From positions 372,001 through 436,000 of the forward strand of contig JAZKJV010002626.1 in NCBI GenBank assembly GCA_037367405.1: 64,000 nt of DNA. The letters are read 5' to 3'. Origin of the DNA: Ottelia alismoides. Its lineage: Eukaryota > Streptophyta > Magnoliopsida > Alismatales > Hydrocharitaceae. Position 1 is the stretch's first letter. Every line of letters starts with the position of its first letter. Under the pieces are notes generated by a model. That model was not told the origin of the DNA. It was given only the letters and a program-made list of their open reading frames with translations, and ran no database searches. Below, one piece after another: positions 44,511 through 56,933 of this stretch. The position numbers were made by a program, and so were the translations under genes.

Positions 44511-46802
44511 ATAAAATATCACCTCGATAAAATAGGATATAAAAAGTAGCTCTATAATAAAGAAAGATGATTGTGAGTTCCTCAGACTCTTTGTAATTAT
44601 ACTGATTATTAAGTCAGAAAAATGTTTGATGTAAAAAGCTATTTTGAAAAACCTTGTGAAAATAGTTTGAAAATAGTGTGCACAAGTATGCAACCTTTGA
44701 AAAATCAGTTTGGTGTGAAAAATTTTCTTTGAGTGAAATAAAAATGTGTGAAAACTAGTGTGCAACTGATTGTGAAAATTGATTGTCAAATTGTTTTGAA
44801 AAACCTATCTATGTTGTGTAAAACCTTTGCAAAAATCAATTTCAAATACGTGTAAATATTGCAAAAATTATTTTGGACTATAGTTTCCAAAATGCTTGTG
44901 AAACTGATTCTAGAATAAGTCTGAGGAGTCTGCACAAAAATCTCTCATTTGTAAATAAGGAATAAGTTCAAATAAAGCCTATAAAACCCAAAACCTTATT
45001 GTACAGCAAATACAGTTTTCCTTCTTTTGTATATACTGATTAATAAATCAGATACCTATATAGTATGATTTGAAAAATAGTGTGACCAGTTTTGAAAAAT
45101 TTGATGTGAAATGATTTCAAACTGTGTGAAAATTGTTTTGATGGCAAAAATTTTTCTTTGTGTGAAAGAAAGGATTTGAAAAACCGAAGTTCAAATGTCT
45201 TGAAAAATGTTTGTTAAAATTATTGTGAAAAATGTACATATAGTGTGAAAATTCTTTACAAAAATAGTTTTCAAATGTGTGTAAATGATTGCAAAAACTA
45301 TCGTGTACTACAGTTTGCAAAAACTATTTTCAAAACTAGAACCGAAGGATAAGATCACTATTACAAATACCTGTAAATAAGAAATAAAGTACATAAAATT
45401 CTATCTCAACAACCTAAATAAACTATTTCATGTAAAGTCTGTATAAATTCATACATTTTGTAAATAAAGCAGTACACCCGTGTAAATAAGGGTATATACC
45501 TTGTATTTGTGTCAAGCTCTTATGTGCAAAATTCCGTTGTGTAAAAATATTCTTTAATGCTTTAAAAAAATCCTTTGTGAAAAATTGCATCATTCATTGT
45601 GCATAGCATAAGCATACCTTGCATACTCTTTTTGAGTGAGCTTGATGATTGAATCAGTCTAATAAAGTCTCAGAATGGAGCTCGGTTGGACCTTACTGCA
45701 CCTCACTACACTGGAACCTTATGGGAACTAGGTTTAAGGTACTTCAGGTCTATTTAGACTTAATTCTTTGAGAAATCAGGGCTAGGTTCAAGTCACCTCA
45801 GTGGACTAACTAGAACTTTTCAAAAACACACGCATAACTCTTGTCGGCCGTGGCCTAACTTGGACACCTGCACCTTTCACATAGCTCTCCATGGATGAGG
45901 TGGTGAGGAGGCAGTTTCCTTTGGCTTGGGGTAGCATAGGAGGGTAGTACTTCTAGGCGGAACCTCTCTTCTTCTTATAGTGAAGGAAGTGCACCTCAAC
46001 TTGGTCTAGTGGTGATGAAGGCTAAAGACAGAAGCCGTGGGTTGCAATAAAGCTTCAAAAGAGGGATAGTCTACTGGCTCAAGAGGAAAAACTCCTTGTA
46101 TATATGCTGCACATGTATATGTTGTATAGATGCACTTGAAAAAAAAAAATGGTGCAAATAACTCCAAAAGAGTGGTGGGTCTGATAGAAAATGATAATCC
46201 CACCGGAGTATGTATATAAAGCGCAATAAGCAGAGCTTGAGACTCATGATCCACCTTATGTAGCTTGCAGCGGAAGACTTGGCTACACTGGTCAAGCTTC
46301 CAAGGGTACTTGGCTACACTGGCCTTGACCCATTCTCGTCTTCCCCGTCTTCTTGAGCCGGTCGCACTTGAACTTAGAAGGGAATACCCCGCTTCTCGAG
46401 GAAAGAGTTGCTAGACCGAGGCATTAGAGTTACCGGGTTGGGGGAGGTTGTTTCTTTGTCACTTCTGAGGTGGAGAGCCGCTATCACTTACACTGTCCAA
46501 GTCAGCTTCAGAGTCATAAGGGTTTGTGTATGGTGTAGGCTAGTTCTGACCTGGCTATTGAGGCAATTTGAACCAGGTTCTGTGACTATCAAAGGCTGTT
46601 GTGTTTTAAATTTGGCTCCCTACCAGGTTCCACACACATCCACACCCAAGGTCCAACAGGAGCTCTAGTCTCGGATTTTGTAAAGACAAGCATCGCACTG
46701 AAAGCGCCCCTATTCACTCGATCTTCCTTTCATTTTTCTTTTCTTCTGATTCTTTATTCTTTTATACTTATTGCATAAGTGTTTGCTAGGGACTAGCAAA
46801 GG
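44511..46802 (+). other. Element A 3' UTR: degenerate repeats and shared blocks, no env
   Basis: About 44580-45350 is degenerate TTTGAAAA/GTGTGAAAA repeats with CTGATTAATAAATCAG at 45036-45051 and a decayed copy near 44601. About 45650-46690 is the region shared with B, C and D, including the block GTGGGTTGCAATAAAGCTTC...GGCTCAAGAGGAAAAACTCC (about 46031-46093) and two copies of ACTTGGCTACACTGG (about 46278 and 46309). The longest ORFs are under 100 codons and show no env features. Confidence 0.75.
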
Positions 46803-46816
46803 CAAGTATAGGGGGG
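46782..46816 (+). promoter_or_regulatory. Element A polypurine tract with hairpin
   Basis: TTTGCTAG-GGA-CTAGCAAA stem followed by GGCAAGTATAGGGGGG directly before the 3' LTR. This is the expected plus-strand primer site. Its core AAGTATAGGGGG is what recurs in the hairpin arrays. Confidence 0.9.
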
Positions 46817-49800
46817 TGATGAATCTCCATTTCATCACCTTTATTCTATCATTTTGGCCTTAAAAACCCCAGCAAATGCATGTAAAGAGCATTAATTTGT
46901 TCATATTAGCATCTATTATTGTTGGCATTAATTGTACATAAAATAAGGTTTTTAATGCCAAAATTATAGAATAAAGGGAAGAAAAGAAAAAGGAATAAAA
47001 TATTGCAAAGATTTTATGACCTTAACCCCGAGACCAAGGCCAGCATGAACTTGGTCGACCAGGAATAAAGTAGGGGGAGATAAGGGCCAACATTCAATAA
47101 ATACATCATTTATTCATTCTTCCATTATTGCATTTTTGGCACCTATTTTGTACATAATTATTTATTCATCAAATAAAGAAACTTTGTACATAAAAGTTGT
47201 AGATAATAATGTAAATAAAATTACAAAATTGAGTTTGTGCAAAAATAATATACAGTGTACATTTTATACACAAAATAAAAAGCAAAAATCTCAACTTCAC
47301 AGACTCATATCTTGCAAATAAAAACTCCAAATCAATCAAACTCACCTTTAATTGTATCTAGCATTTCATAAACTATTTTGTAAAATTATTTCCATAATTT
47401 TTGGAGTCCATCTGTGGAAGTTAGGTTTTTGACCTTCCTTGTACATAAGACTGATTAAAATACTCATTTTATTCAATATTTAGTAATTGTACAAAATTAT
47501 ATTTTTAAAAGTTTGTAAATAGTATATATAATACATGTACATGTTGAAATTACAAGAAAACAAAAAAGAATTTGATAAATAAAATAAGTCTATAATAATC
47601 ATAGACAAAAGACCTATGCTACATACATGTATATAAATAAAAAAAAAGGGGAACTTAATTCTTTTATTCTTTGATTCATCCATATTTTATAATAATGTAC
47701 ATATAATATATCATTCATTAAAACTACAAAACAAAAATAAAAACAAATAAAATTCATTAAATAAATTAAATGAATATAATATATAGGTAAAGTACCTATA
47801 AGTATACATACATACACATACATCTATTTATTTAAAAATATAAATAAACTCATAAAAATAAAATAAAAATATACTTATACTCACAAAAATAAGTTATAAA
47901 ATTATAAAATAAGAAACTAAAATAATAAAATAAAATAAATAAATTAAAAATAAAATATACAAAAATACATGTAGATATACACATATACACATTATTCAAT
48001 TAAAACCGTAATAAAATAATTCATAAAAATAAATAAAAATCGTATTAAAATACTACATACAATAATAAAGATTTTTTATTTTATACTTGAAAAATAATAA
48101 AATCGTTTATTAGCTTAAATAATTCATTCTTTGATACTCCAGCCTATTTTGTCTTCTAGCGGCCCCCGTGGACCAACCACAGGCCGGCAAAAGTTGACCT
48201 CGGGTCAACTCTTCAGACTCAAGGACGGCCCCTCTGACAAGTCACGAGAGGTCCCTCTTCCTCGATTTTTCACGCCGATTGTGTTGCTCGAGGGTGATAA
48301 GACCCTTTATGAGATTTGTTCCTCGAACATCCACGAATCACGCCGCATCCCATGATTCCTTGTACAGCATCTAGATTCACCAAGATCTGCCGGCCAATAA
48401 GGGCGCAAACTTTGCTTATAAATAAACCCTCCGACCTCCTCATCCATTTTGGCCTCCCTTTCCGTCGTTTTCCACCGTCTATTCCAGTCCTCTGAGGTTC
48501 CTTGTGACAGGAGGGTCCTCCTGGAAGCTTCAGGCAGTTGGAGGAGTCGAAGGAGCGCCCACGGCCGCCGCGTCGCCGGAGGTCCTGCTCCCTGGTCGCA
48601 CACCAGGTATAAGAGCTGCTTTCTTTCCGTTTTTAGCTTAGTTTTAGTCGTTACTTCGTAGTTTAGCTTTTAGATCAGTCAGTAGGGCCTCAGGTGCTCG
48701 ATTAGCTTAAGATCGAAGTTCGCCGGAGTTTAGCTCCGGCGAACCTCTCTACTCTGATCAACACGCTATCTGACCCTTCGCCCCACCTCATCGCCTTCCC
48801 CTACGTATTCTCCACGCACCCACGCTCCAAGATCAGCCAGAGCTCGCCCAGCTCTGCGAATCGAGGTCCTCCCTCCTCCGCTTCGTCGGACCTCGCCGCC
48901 CTCCACCTTTCCCCGTTCGTCTATCCTAAACCTCGGGTCGAGGAAGACCCCCTCGAGCCCCTCTTTCATTTGGTGCAGGACTCAAGCTGAAAGGAGCCCT
49001 CTGGGGCTCGATTCAAGTCCCTTCAAGGTTCCAGGACCCCCTTGTCTTCTCCGAGCTCGTCCAGCCGATCCAGGAGGTCCTGGACCTTCTGGAGCATCTC
49101 GAACGGTGCGCACCGCTTCGCCGGATGCCTGGAGGGCACAAGCAGCAACATTAAGCGCCTGGAGGCGGAGGAATCACCGATCGAAGCCAGGGAAGTCAGC
49201 CGTTCTTCCCTGTTCTTCGCGAGCAGCAGCAGCCGTTGGATCAAGAGCGCAGGTCCAGATCGAAGCCCAACCGTCCGATGAAGCCACGCAGCAACCGTCG
49301 GATCATCTCAAATGATCTAATCCTAACGCTTCATCGGCGAAGCGTCATCGGGCGAGGAGATGGTGACGCGTGTCAAGTGGCGAACGAAGAACCGTTGGAT
49401 CGCGCGCACTTAGGGGGTAATTTTCACATATACCCCCGCTCTTTTGTATATTTATTTTTTAATATTGTAAAGTAAATAGCACGTTGTAAATAAATTGTAT
49501 ATTTTGCAGAAAGGACCCTAAGTTTATTAGATTTGCATTTAGGTCCTTCCGCGCCTCATGTGCAGTCCCACGTGAGGCGCGTGAAAATTGCAAGTATGCC
49601 CTGGCGGTTTTTGTATATTGTAGAATAGTTCTAAAAATTAAAATAAATGTTTATCTTAGTATGTATTTTTGCACTGATGCCCCTGGAGTTTATTTTATTT
49701 GCAAAAATACCCCTGCCAGGCTGTTTTAATTTCGTATCTTTACCAATTTATTAAAAATACCAAGATGGCTCCTAAAAATCCACAAAAATTAGAGTAGATG

Positions 49801-50290
49801 CTCTATGCCATGCTGGTTCACGCGCGTATTTTATTTTGAATTTTTGGCATTTTTCCTGATTATTAAAAATAGAGTAGGAGCCATTTTTGCACTGTTTGAT
49901 TTAGAAAATACAAAAAAATTAGAAAATGTTTTTGGAAAATTCCAAAAAAAATTGCATATGGTATATTTATTTCTATGTTGAGTCCAGAAAATGAAAAACC
50001 CTAAAAATAAAAAAAAATAAAATAAAATAAAAAAAAGAGAGACCCACTTCACTCAAGAATGACTGGTATGCACATATAGGCTCATGCATTTTTGTATTGC
50101 TCTCTGTGGTTCGACCTCTACATGCTTGTTCCCTATACATTTTATGGTAGAGTAAATAAAGATTGATTCACACTTCCTTTGAGCTTGATTGTTTTATTCT
50201 TTGATTGTGGGTCAATTGTTGATCACTCGCCTTTTATTGAGGGTCGCCACGACGACATATTCAGACCCTTGATAAAAAGCGCGTTCATCA
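46817..50290 (+). repeat. Element A 3' LTR
   Basis: 3474 bp, nearly identical to the 5' LTR. Differences seen include the A-run at 47640, positions around 48068-48076, 48761, 49003, 49126, 49167, 49559 and 49745, mostly transitions, plus A-run changes near 50010. Confidence 0.98.
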
Positions 50291-50295
50291 GTCAC
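50291..50295. repeat. Element A target-site duplication (right)
   Basis: GTCAC, identical to 31760-31764. Confidence 0.97.
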
Positions 50296-51186
50296 CAAGA
50301 CTCAGCCCAACAACCATAGCTTGAGGAGGGACAGTACTTTGAGAGTACAGACACCGAGAGTCCCGTCTTCGAGCCTTTTGTCCTCCACTTTGTTGAAACA
50401 GATACACTTCCTGAGGACCAGCTGACAGCCAGCATAGCCGCAAAGCGAGGATCATCCACAGACACTTTGCCAGCTTCCGCGGTGTTGACTAGTACCTTCT
50501 CCTGCTTTCAGATTGCTGAGACTTACACTTTCGATGATGATGCAGCCTGGTGCACCGAGTGGATACTTGATAGCAGTGCAGATGCCCATTTAGATCCTGA
50601 TCCTCTTCTAGTCACTTCTGATCTTGCATCTCTCGCCGAGGGTTATCTGCGGGAGGATGCCGTACATGATGAGTACTCGGTTTCACCTTCTGAGAGTGTT
50701 TCTGATCTGACGGAGCACGGAACCAAGTCTTTCGATCACTCTGATTCTGAGTCTTCTCACCTCGACGACCCTCGCGAGGATGAGCCCATTCTGGAGATAT
50801 TCGATGATTTGCCTGATTTGACTCTATTTCATGCATCGAATATCAGTCTGCTTAGAGAGTCTTCTGATCTTGATTGTCCACACCTGCTTGAGACACTGGT
50901 TGATGTGGAGGATTCTATTACTGATCCATCCTTCTCCACGTTTGATTTCTTCGGCTCCATACTCTCACTCCAGTCGGATCCAGAGCCGATGATTTCTTTT
51001 GTGCTAACGGATCCCGATCACTTCTTTCCATATCACTGGCCGGTAGCAGACACCCGCTTGATTGCATACCTGGGTGTCTTTGTTTACACTGTTGACTTCG
51101 TCGTTGTTCTCATACCAAGACTGCGACGACATTACGGCATTCGCCTTACCGATGCCGTACTGAACCTTGATACCACGTTGTCCTAG
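50296..51186 (+). CDS. Element B acidic ORF, continuation of its gag frame
   Basis: This is the same reading frame as the B gag ORF once A and one TSD copy are discounted. It has one in-frame TAG at 50317-50319, then is open for 288 codons to TAG 51184-51186. The product is rich in D, E, S and L (for example DLPDLTLFHASNISLLRESS) with no recognised domain. Near the end, about 51058-51111, is a hydrophobic stretch (LIAYLGVFVYTVDFVVVLIP) followed by basic RLRRH, which could be a membrane anchor. No ATG lies near its start, so it depends on the upstream gag start and on reading past the TAG, or the TAG is a mutation. Comparable acidic tails exist in C's ORF and in A between protease and RT. Function unknown. 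Confidence 0.65.
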
Positions 51187-51835
51187 CCTTTGCACCCAGC
51201 TAGGGGCGTAAAATCTAGCGCTTGTTGAGAGGCACCTCAACATTGTACTCTTTTGTATATACGTGTTTCGTCTTGTTTGATCTTTCTTTCTTCCGTTCTT
51301 GTTCTCACCCCAGGTCTCGCTTAGGATTATCTTTGCTATACTTAGGATATTGCTCATCCTAAGTATAGGGGGGGTGGAAACACCGGGTTGTTCATTCGTT
51401 CTGTTTCATCACTTCTGTTTTATTGCCTAGACTTAAGGTTCTCCACCTTAAGTATAGGGGGAGTGATGTCCTTCTTGTATATATTCGTGATTTTCTTCGT
51501 GTCTTTCTCCCCCTGGTTTGCTGCCTATACTTAGGGATATCTCACCCTAAGTATAGGGGGGTAGACCCTGTTCATTCTTCACTCGGACTTCCCTTCATGT
51601 ACAGCTTGCTATACTTAGGATTAGTTAATCCTAAGTATAGGGGGAAACCACCGAGTTCCTCTCATTCTATTCATTTATTTATTTCTGTACTTAGCCATTC
51701 CTTTTCACTTCCCTTTTACTAAGCACGAGTTATGTCTTCTTCATCGCTCTTGATCACTCTGAGGACATCGTTCGAGCTAAGTATGGGGTGTGTGTATATA
51801 TTTCATATATACTTTAGCCATAACTCGTACTTTGT
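51187..51835 (+). repeat. Element B 3' hairpin array (five PPT-like hairpins)
   Basis: TACTTAGGAT/ATCCTAAGTA (51339-51365), ACTTAAGGT/ACCTTAAGT (51431-51453), TACTTAGGG/CCCTAAGTA (51528-51553), TACTTAGGATTA/TAATCCTAAGTA (51612-51637, 12 bp perfect), and the terminal module with GAGTTATGTC (51727-51736), GACATCG, GCTAAGTATGGGG, an ATATAC hairpin and CATAACTC (51819-51826). Confidence 0.9.
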
Positions 51836-53340
51836 GTGAGTGTGTTAATAAATAAAATGGCTAAAAACCTTAAAAATCACAAAAATTAAAAAAATTCCTA
51901 TAAATAATCATTCTTTGATTGCAAATACATAGCTAGTGTACAAAATTATTTTTGTAAAAATGTTTTCAAAAAGTTTTTGTGTAAAATTTGTGTAAATATT
52001 TTCTTATCAAAATTATGTATATAGTACAAAATGTTTCCAAAATGTTTTGAAAATCAAAAGTTTGCAAAAATCTTGTGTAAATGTTTGTAAATACTTTTGC
52101 AAAACTTGCACTTCATGCATCCATCCATTCATGATTTCAAAACATTTTTCAAAAATTTTGCACAAGTGTAAATATTTGTAAATAGCATCTTTGTATATAT
52201 ATATAGCTTTTCCTGGATGAGAGTTGACATTTAAACTAATCTTGGAATTAAATTGAGAAATGGAGCTTGAATAAGATCTTAATCCACCTAACTCTAAGAG
52301 GAACCTTATAGGGCTTAGGGTTAAGGCTTTTCAGGTCCATAAGGACTTAATTCTTTGAGTCCACTAGGCTATGAGCATATGTCATCTTGATGAGCCTAAG
52401 TAGAGCACTTAACAACACATGCATGACTCTTAGAGACAATGGCTTGACTTACACCAGCACTTTACACATGGCTCTCCACGGATGAGGTGGTGAGGAGGCA
52501 GTTTCCTTTGGCTTGGGGTAGCATATGAGGGTAGTACTTCTATGCGGAACCTCTCTTCTTCTTCTAGTGAAGGAAGTGCGTCTCAACTTGGTCTAGTGGT
52601 GATGAAGGCTAAAGACAGAAGCCGTGGGTTGCAATAAAGCTTCAAAAGAGGGATAGTCTACTGGCCCAAGAGGAAAATTTCTTGTATATATGCTGCACCA
52701 TGTAGATATGTTGTACAGAGGCACTTGAAAAAAAAATGCAAAATGCAAAAAGAACTCCAAAAAAGTGGTGGGTCGGATTGAAAATTTAATAACCCCACCG
52801 GAGTGTATATAGTCAAATAAAGCAAAAGCTTATGGTATTCATGTTACATCTCATGAAGCTTGCAGCAGGAGACTTGGCTACACTGGCTGAGCTTCCAAAA
52901 GTCTATACTTCTTCCCCCTCTTCTTGAGCCGGTTGCACTTGAACTTAGAAGGGAATACCCCGCTTCTCGAGGAAAGAGTTGCTAGACCGAGGCATTAGAG
53001 TTACCAGGTTGAGGGAGGTTGTTTCTTTGTTACTTCTGAGGTGGGGAGCTACATATCACTTACACTGCATGGAAAGATTCATGGTCATTAGAGTTTGTGT
53101 ATGTAGACTTGTTCTGATCTGGTTTATTGAGGAGTCTTGCCCATAGATTGGTTGAACTTAGAGGTTGTTGAGTTTTAAGCTTAAGTCTAAATAAGGTTCC
53201 GACACATTAATAATCCAAAGATCTGATCGAGCTCCATATTTCAATTTAATGAAGGAAAGTTTAATATTCAACCTTGATCCATGTACATTCCCCTCTTTTT
53301 CTTTTTCTTTCTTTCTTTTTCACTTCTTTTTCAAATAAGT
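51836..53340 (+). other. Element B 3' UTR with shared blocks
   Basis: Degenerate TTTGNAAAA repeats about 51900-52170, then the shared region: AACCTTATAGGGCTTAGGG and TTAATTCTTTGAG (about 52300-52360), the 60-bp block GTGGGTTGCAATAAAGCTTC onward (about 52624), ACTTGGCTACACTGGCT (about 52872) and the CTTGAACTTAGAAGGGAATA block (about 52937). No coding frame. Confidence 0.75.
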
Positions 53341-53377
53341 GTTTGCTAAGGGACTAGCAAAGTTAAGTATAGGGGGG
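53341..53377 (+). promoter_or_regulatory. Element B polypurine tract with hairpin
   Basis: TTTGCTAAGGGACTAGCAAA stem and TTAAGTATAGGGGGG directly before the 3' LTR. Confidence 0.88.
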
Positions 53378-56300
53378 TGATGAATATTTATTCATCACTC
53401 TTTATTCTTATATTTTAGCTACAAAAAACCTTTGCAAATGCATGTAGATATGTGTAAATACAAATAATTACCAAAAGCATGCATTGTGTAAAAATATATA
53501 ATTAGCATGTTTTTGTGCAAAAATAAAAGAATAAAGAGTAAAAAGAAAAAGAGGGAAATATTTAGAATAAATATTGAGCAACCTAACCCAAGGGAGGGCT
53601 CAGCATGGGCCTGACCGCATAAAAGCCAAAGTAGAGGGAGATAGGGGCTCATGTGTGTAAATGATTATGTAAATAAATAAAAGTATTTTCCTCACAAAAA
53701 TAGACTCAAATTGGTTTGCAAATATTTGTACATATTTATAGATATAAAAACAAGATAAAAATAGAGAAATTAAAAAGAAACTAAAAACATCACTCATTGG
53801 TGTATATAGACCATCCATACATATTTATTTAGCCTTATAAATAAATAAAATTAATTTCCAAAATTTTTGTAAATATTCTAAATTATATAATATAAATAAA
53901 TAAAATATAAAATAGGAATAAAATTGTAAAAAATAAGAAATTAAAAATCAAAAAAATCAAAAACCTACATAGTGTACATATACCTATATATAGCTATATA
54001 ATGTATATACCTTATTTTTATTTCGAAAAATTAATTAAAAATCACTAAAAAATAGAAAAAATCAAATAAAAATATTTCATGTTTTAAGTTTTTATTAATT
54101 CGACCTTTTTCTACCCTAAAATAAATAAACAAACAAATAAAGCTTGGCGGCTTCTGATTGGTCCACGGGGGCTTGTTGACCCCGGTCAACTTCCCCCGCG
54201 GACCCTCTTCCTCGCGGATCTGGGTGGAAGACCCGATTTCTCCATTTAATCCCCACCTGATCCGACACCCATTTCACTTAACCCCGGGCTCCGAATGATC
54301 TTTGAACGTCCAGGACCCTCGCCCGGGGTGGGTTTGATGGATCCGAGGTCCGCGCTACTCACCCGACCATCATATTTCCGGATCTCCGAGCGTATATATT
54401 GTCGTCACCGGCGACCTAATCTTCCATCTTTGGATATTCCCCTCAGCTCCTGTGACCTCCTCCAGAGTCCCTGAGTGACAGCCGTGGTCTCGGGAGTTGC
54501 AGCAAGGCCCGGGAAGCCGGGAGCCACTGATCCGGTGGTCTTCAGCCGCCGTGCGCCGCCGCGAGCGCGCCGAGCCTCGGGGAGTCGACGGCCCCTTGCA
54601 GGCAACGACCAGGAGTTCCCTGAGCTCCAGCACAGTCGAACGCACCCGCCAGGTAACCTTCTTAGCCCGTAGCTTAGCGTAGGATTAGATTTTTCCGATT
54701 CCAGTAGGTTAGCTCCGCCACCTTCGCCTTTCGACTCCGGCCACCCATTCATCCCTCCGACACCACTACCACGTCCACCAGACCTCTCTCCACATTCTCC
54801 ACCCAGCCATTCCTCCTGTCTCGCCCCGGAGCAGGGTATCGGCTCTCACCCTCCGCCGCTCGCCGGAGAGCCTCCATATCGCCTCATCTTTCACCTTCCG
54901 CCCGCTCTGACGGGTCGAGGCAGTTTGCCCTCGACCCAGTTCTCTTCCTGTGCAGGTATCGAGCCCAGTCGACCTCATCTGGAGGTTGAGACTTCAGAGC
55001 ACAGGAGCTCACGTTCGTCCACGTTGCCGGAGCTCTCTGGAGCTCCTCGCTTTCATCGGAGCAGAGCATCAGGTGCGGAGCTTCACGGCGAAGCTTCCTC
55101 GCACCTCAGGAGCATCAGGCGAGGTCCACCGTGCACGCAGAAGGCCGGCGAAGCTCACCGGCCGCCAGTTCTTCCAGCAGCCTCGTCGACCGTCAGATCT
55201 TCCTCAGCGCCCCAGTTGTCATCTGATCCATCCATCCTAGGCGAGGTGTCACCGTCCGATCATTCCGAGGATAGATCTGGACCATCCGCTCGGAGGAAGA
55301 GGCACCAGCAAGCCTCCACCGTCAGATCGCCACGTGCCCTCTTCTCCTCCGTCGATCCACCAAGGGCTTAAACTCCAGAGCACCAGCACCGTCCGATCTC
55401 CACGTGGAGCGCCCTCAGACGTTCGATCAGGCCAGGGGTTTCAAGGTTAAGGCGCCTTCGTTCTCGTTCGTTGGATCTGCCACGCGTCATACATCCGGCC
55501 ATCCGCATTAATAAAGGGTAAACTACTCTTAGGCCCTCCTGTTTATTTCATTTCGCATTTAGTCCTGTAAATACCTAGTGTAGTTGTCGAGTTTTTTGGT
55601 ACTTTTGCATTAAGGACCTCGCACTTTATTTTCCTTGCACTTATGCCCCTGTGCGTTGTATGGCACGTGCATCGACACGTGATTTTCTGGTTTATTTGCA
55701 ATATAGGCCCTGCTGTTCTGGTTGTTCATTGATGAATGAAAGTTTTTAACTATTTGCATTTATACCCCTGTGCGTGATACATTTGAACATGTGCGTGATT
55801 TTTTGGGTATTTTGCGAATAGGTCCTTGGGCTTTTGGTACCTGTTATCAATAAGCCCTTGGAACTTATTTTTATTACATTTGGGTCCCTGAGTGCCTCAG
55901 GCACGCGCGACGCGCGTGACTTCCTGGGTTAATTGCACCAGACCCCCCAGACTTTCGGGTATTTGCACTTTAGTCCCTGTGCACTATGCCCCCTCTTTAT
56001 TTTTGAATAAAATAGCAAAATACCTCCAAATCCAACGAAAATTGGATACATGGCTCCTGCCATAGTGTAAAATTTTCGAGGATTTTTGAGGACATTTTTG
56101 TTTTCATTTGATATTTTTAGAAATTCAAAAACCTCCATTTTTGCTACCATCTGACTTTAAAAAGTCCAAAAAAATATTAAATAGTGTCCAAAAATTACAA
56201 AACAATTGTCTACTATTTATTTTGTTGTGCTTGATTTTCTAGCCAATTTTGGCTATTTTTCATTACTGAAAACCACTAAAAATTGAAAAACACTTAAAAA

Positions 56301-56928
56301 CTTATAAAAATTCTAATAATTAAACCAAAAATCCAAAAATAATAATAGAGGTGCCTAACTTTTCCTTGTTTTATCTTCTTTACAGGAAAATTACCTCCCG
56401 GCTAATTTGGGGCCTTTAGATATTTTATTTAGGCCCTTTTATCTCGGCTGGACAGTACCTTTCATTTCAGTCATTGTTTCATTTTTAGAAAATTAATAAA
56501 CATCAGAAAAATCCCAAAAATTCATCAAAAACACTAAAAATTATAAAACACATAAAAATATTTTTGTTAGAATTTTTAGTTGATTTTGAGTGCATTTAAT
56601 AAATTGTTGAAGTGTGACATTTCTTTGCTTTTATTATTTTCTTAACATATTAAAAATCCAAAAAAATATAAAAACCCTTAAAAACCACCAAAAATATCTT
56701 CTCTTCTCTGATTGACTACTTCGTAGGCCGAGAGGCCAACCCGTGCTCTTTGAGTTTGACCCTGGTCCCTATACCAGGTTAAATAAATAGCAAGACCGCT
56801 ATTTCGCATTTTGATTGATTTTTATCTCTCTTTGTGGTCTATTTTTCTTGATTGTTCGCATTTGACTGCTTGGGTCGCAACGACCGATTAGCACCTTTAT
56901 CCGAGTGGTCATCTTTGCACGGACATCA
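53378..56928 (+). repeat. Element B 3' LTR
   Basis: 3551 bp, TGATGAAT...ACATCA. Matches the 5' LTR throughout except scattered substitutions and small indels; the last 15 or so bases differ most. Confidence 0.92.
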
Positions 56929-56933
56929 GTATG
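56929..56933. repeat. Element B target-site duplication (right)
   Basis: GTATG, identical to 25536-25540. Confidence 0.92.

Larger units (their letters stand above)
31765..50290 (+). mobile_element. Element A: complete autonomous Athila-like Ty3/gypsy retrotransposon
   Basis: 18,526 bp, bounded by TGATGAA...TTCATCA LTRs (31765-35238 and 46817-50290) and a perfect TSD. Contains tRNA-Asp PBS, long leader, single gag-pro-pol frame, hairpin array, shared 3' blocks and PPT. There is no env-like ORF in the 2.8 kb after pol, where Athila elements often carry one. About nine substitutions between the 3474-bp LTRs (roughly 0.26%, mostly transitions) indicate a recent insertion; at an assumed 1.3e-8 substitutions per site per year this is of the order of 0.1 million years. 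Confidence 0.97.
25541..56928 (+). mobile_element. Element B: gag-only non-autonomous retrotransposon
   Basis: LTRs 25541-29092 and 53378-56928 with perfect TSD GTATG. Excluding A and A's extra TSD copy, B is about 12.86 kb. It has a canonical tRNA-Asp PBS, leader stem-loops, a gag-domain ORF joined in frame to an acidic ORF, a hairpin array and terminal PPT, but no protease, RT, RNase H or integrase. LTRs differ by roughly 1-2% by eye. It resembles gag-bearing non-autonomous (TR-GAG-like) elements and would need pol in trans. Confidence 0.9.
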
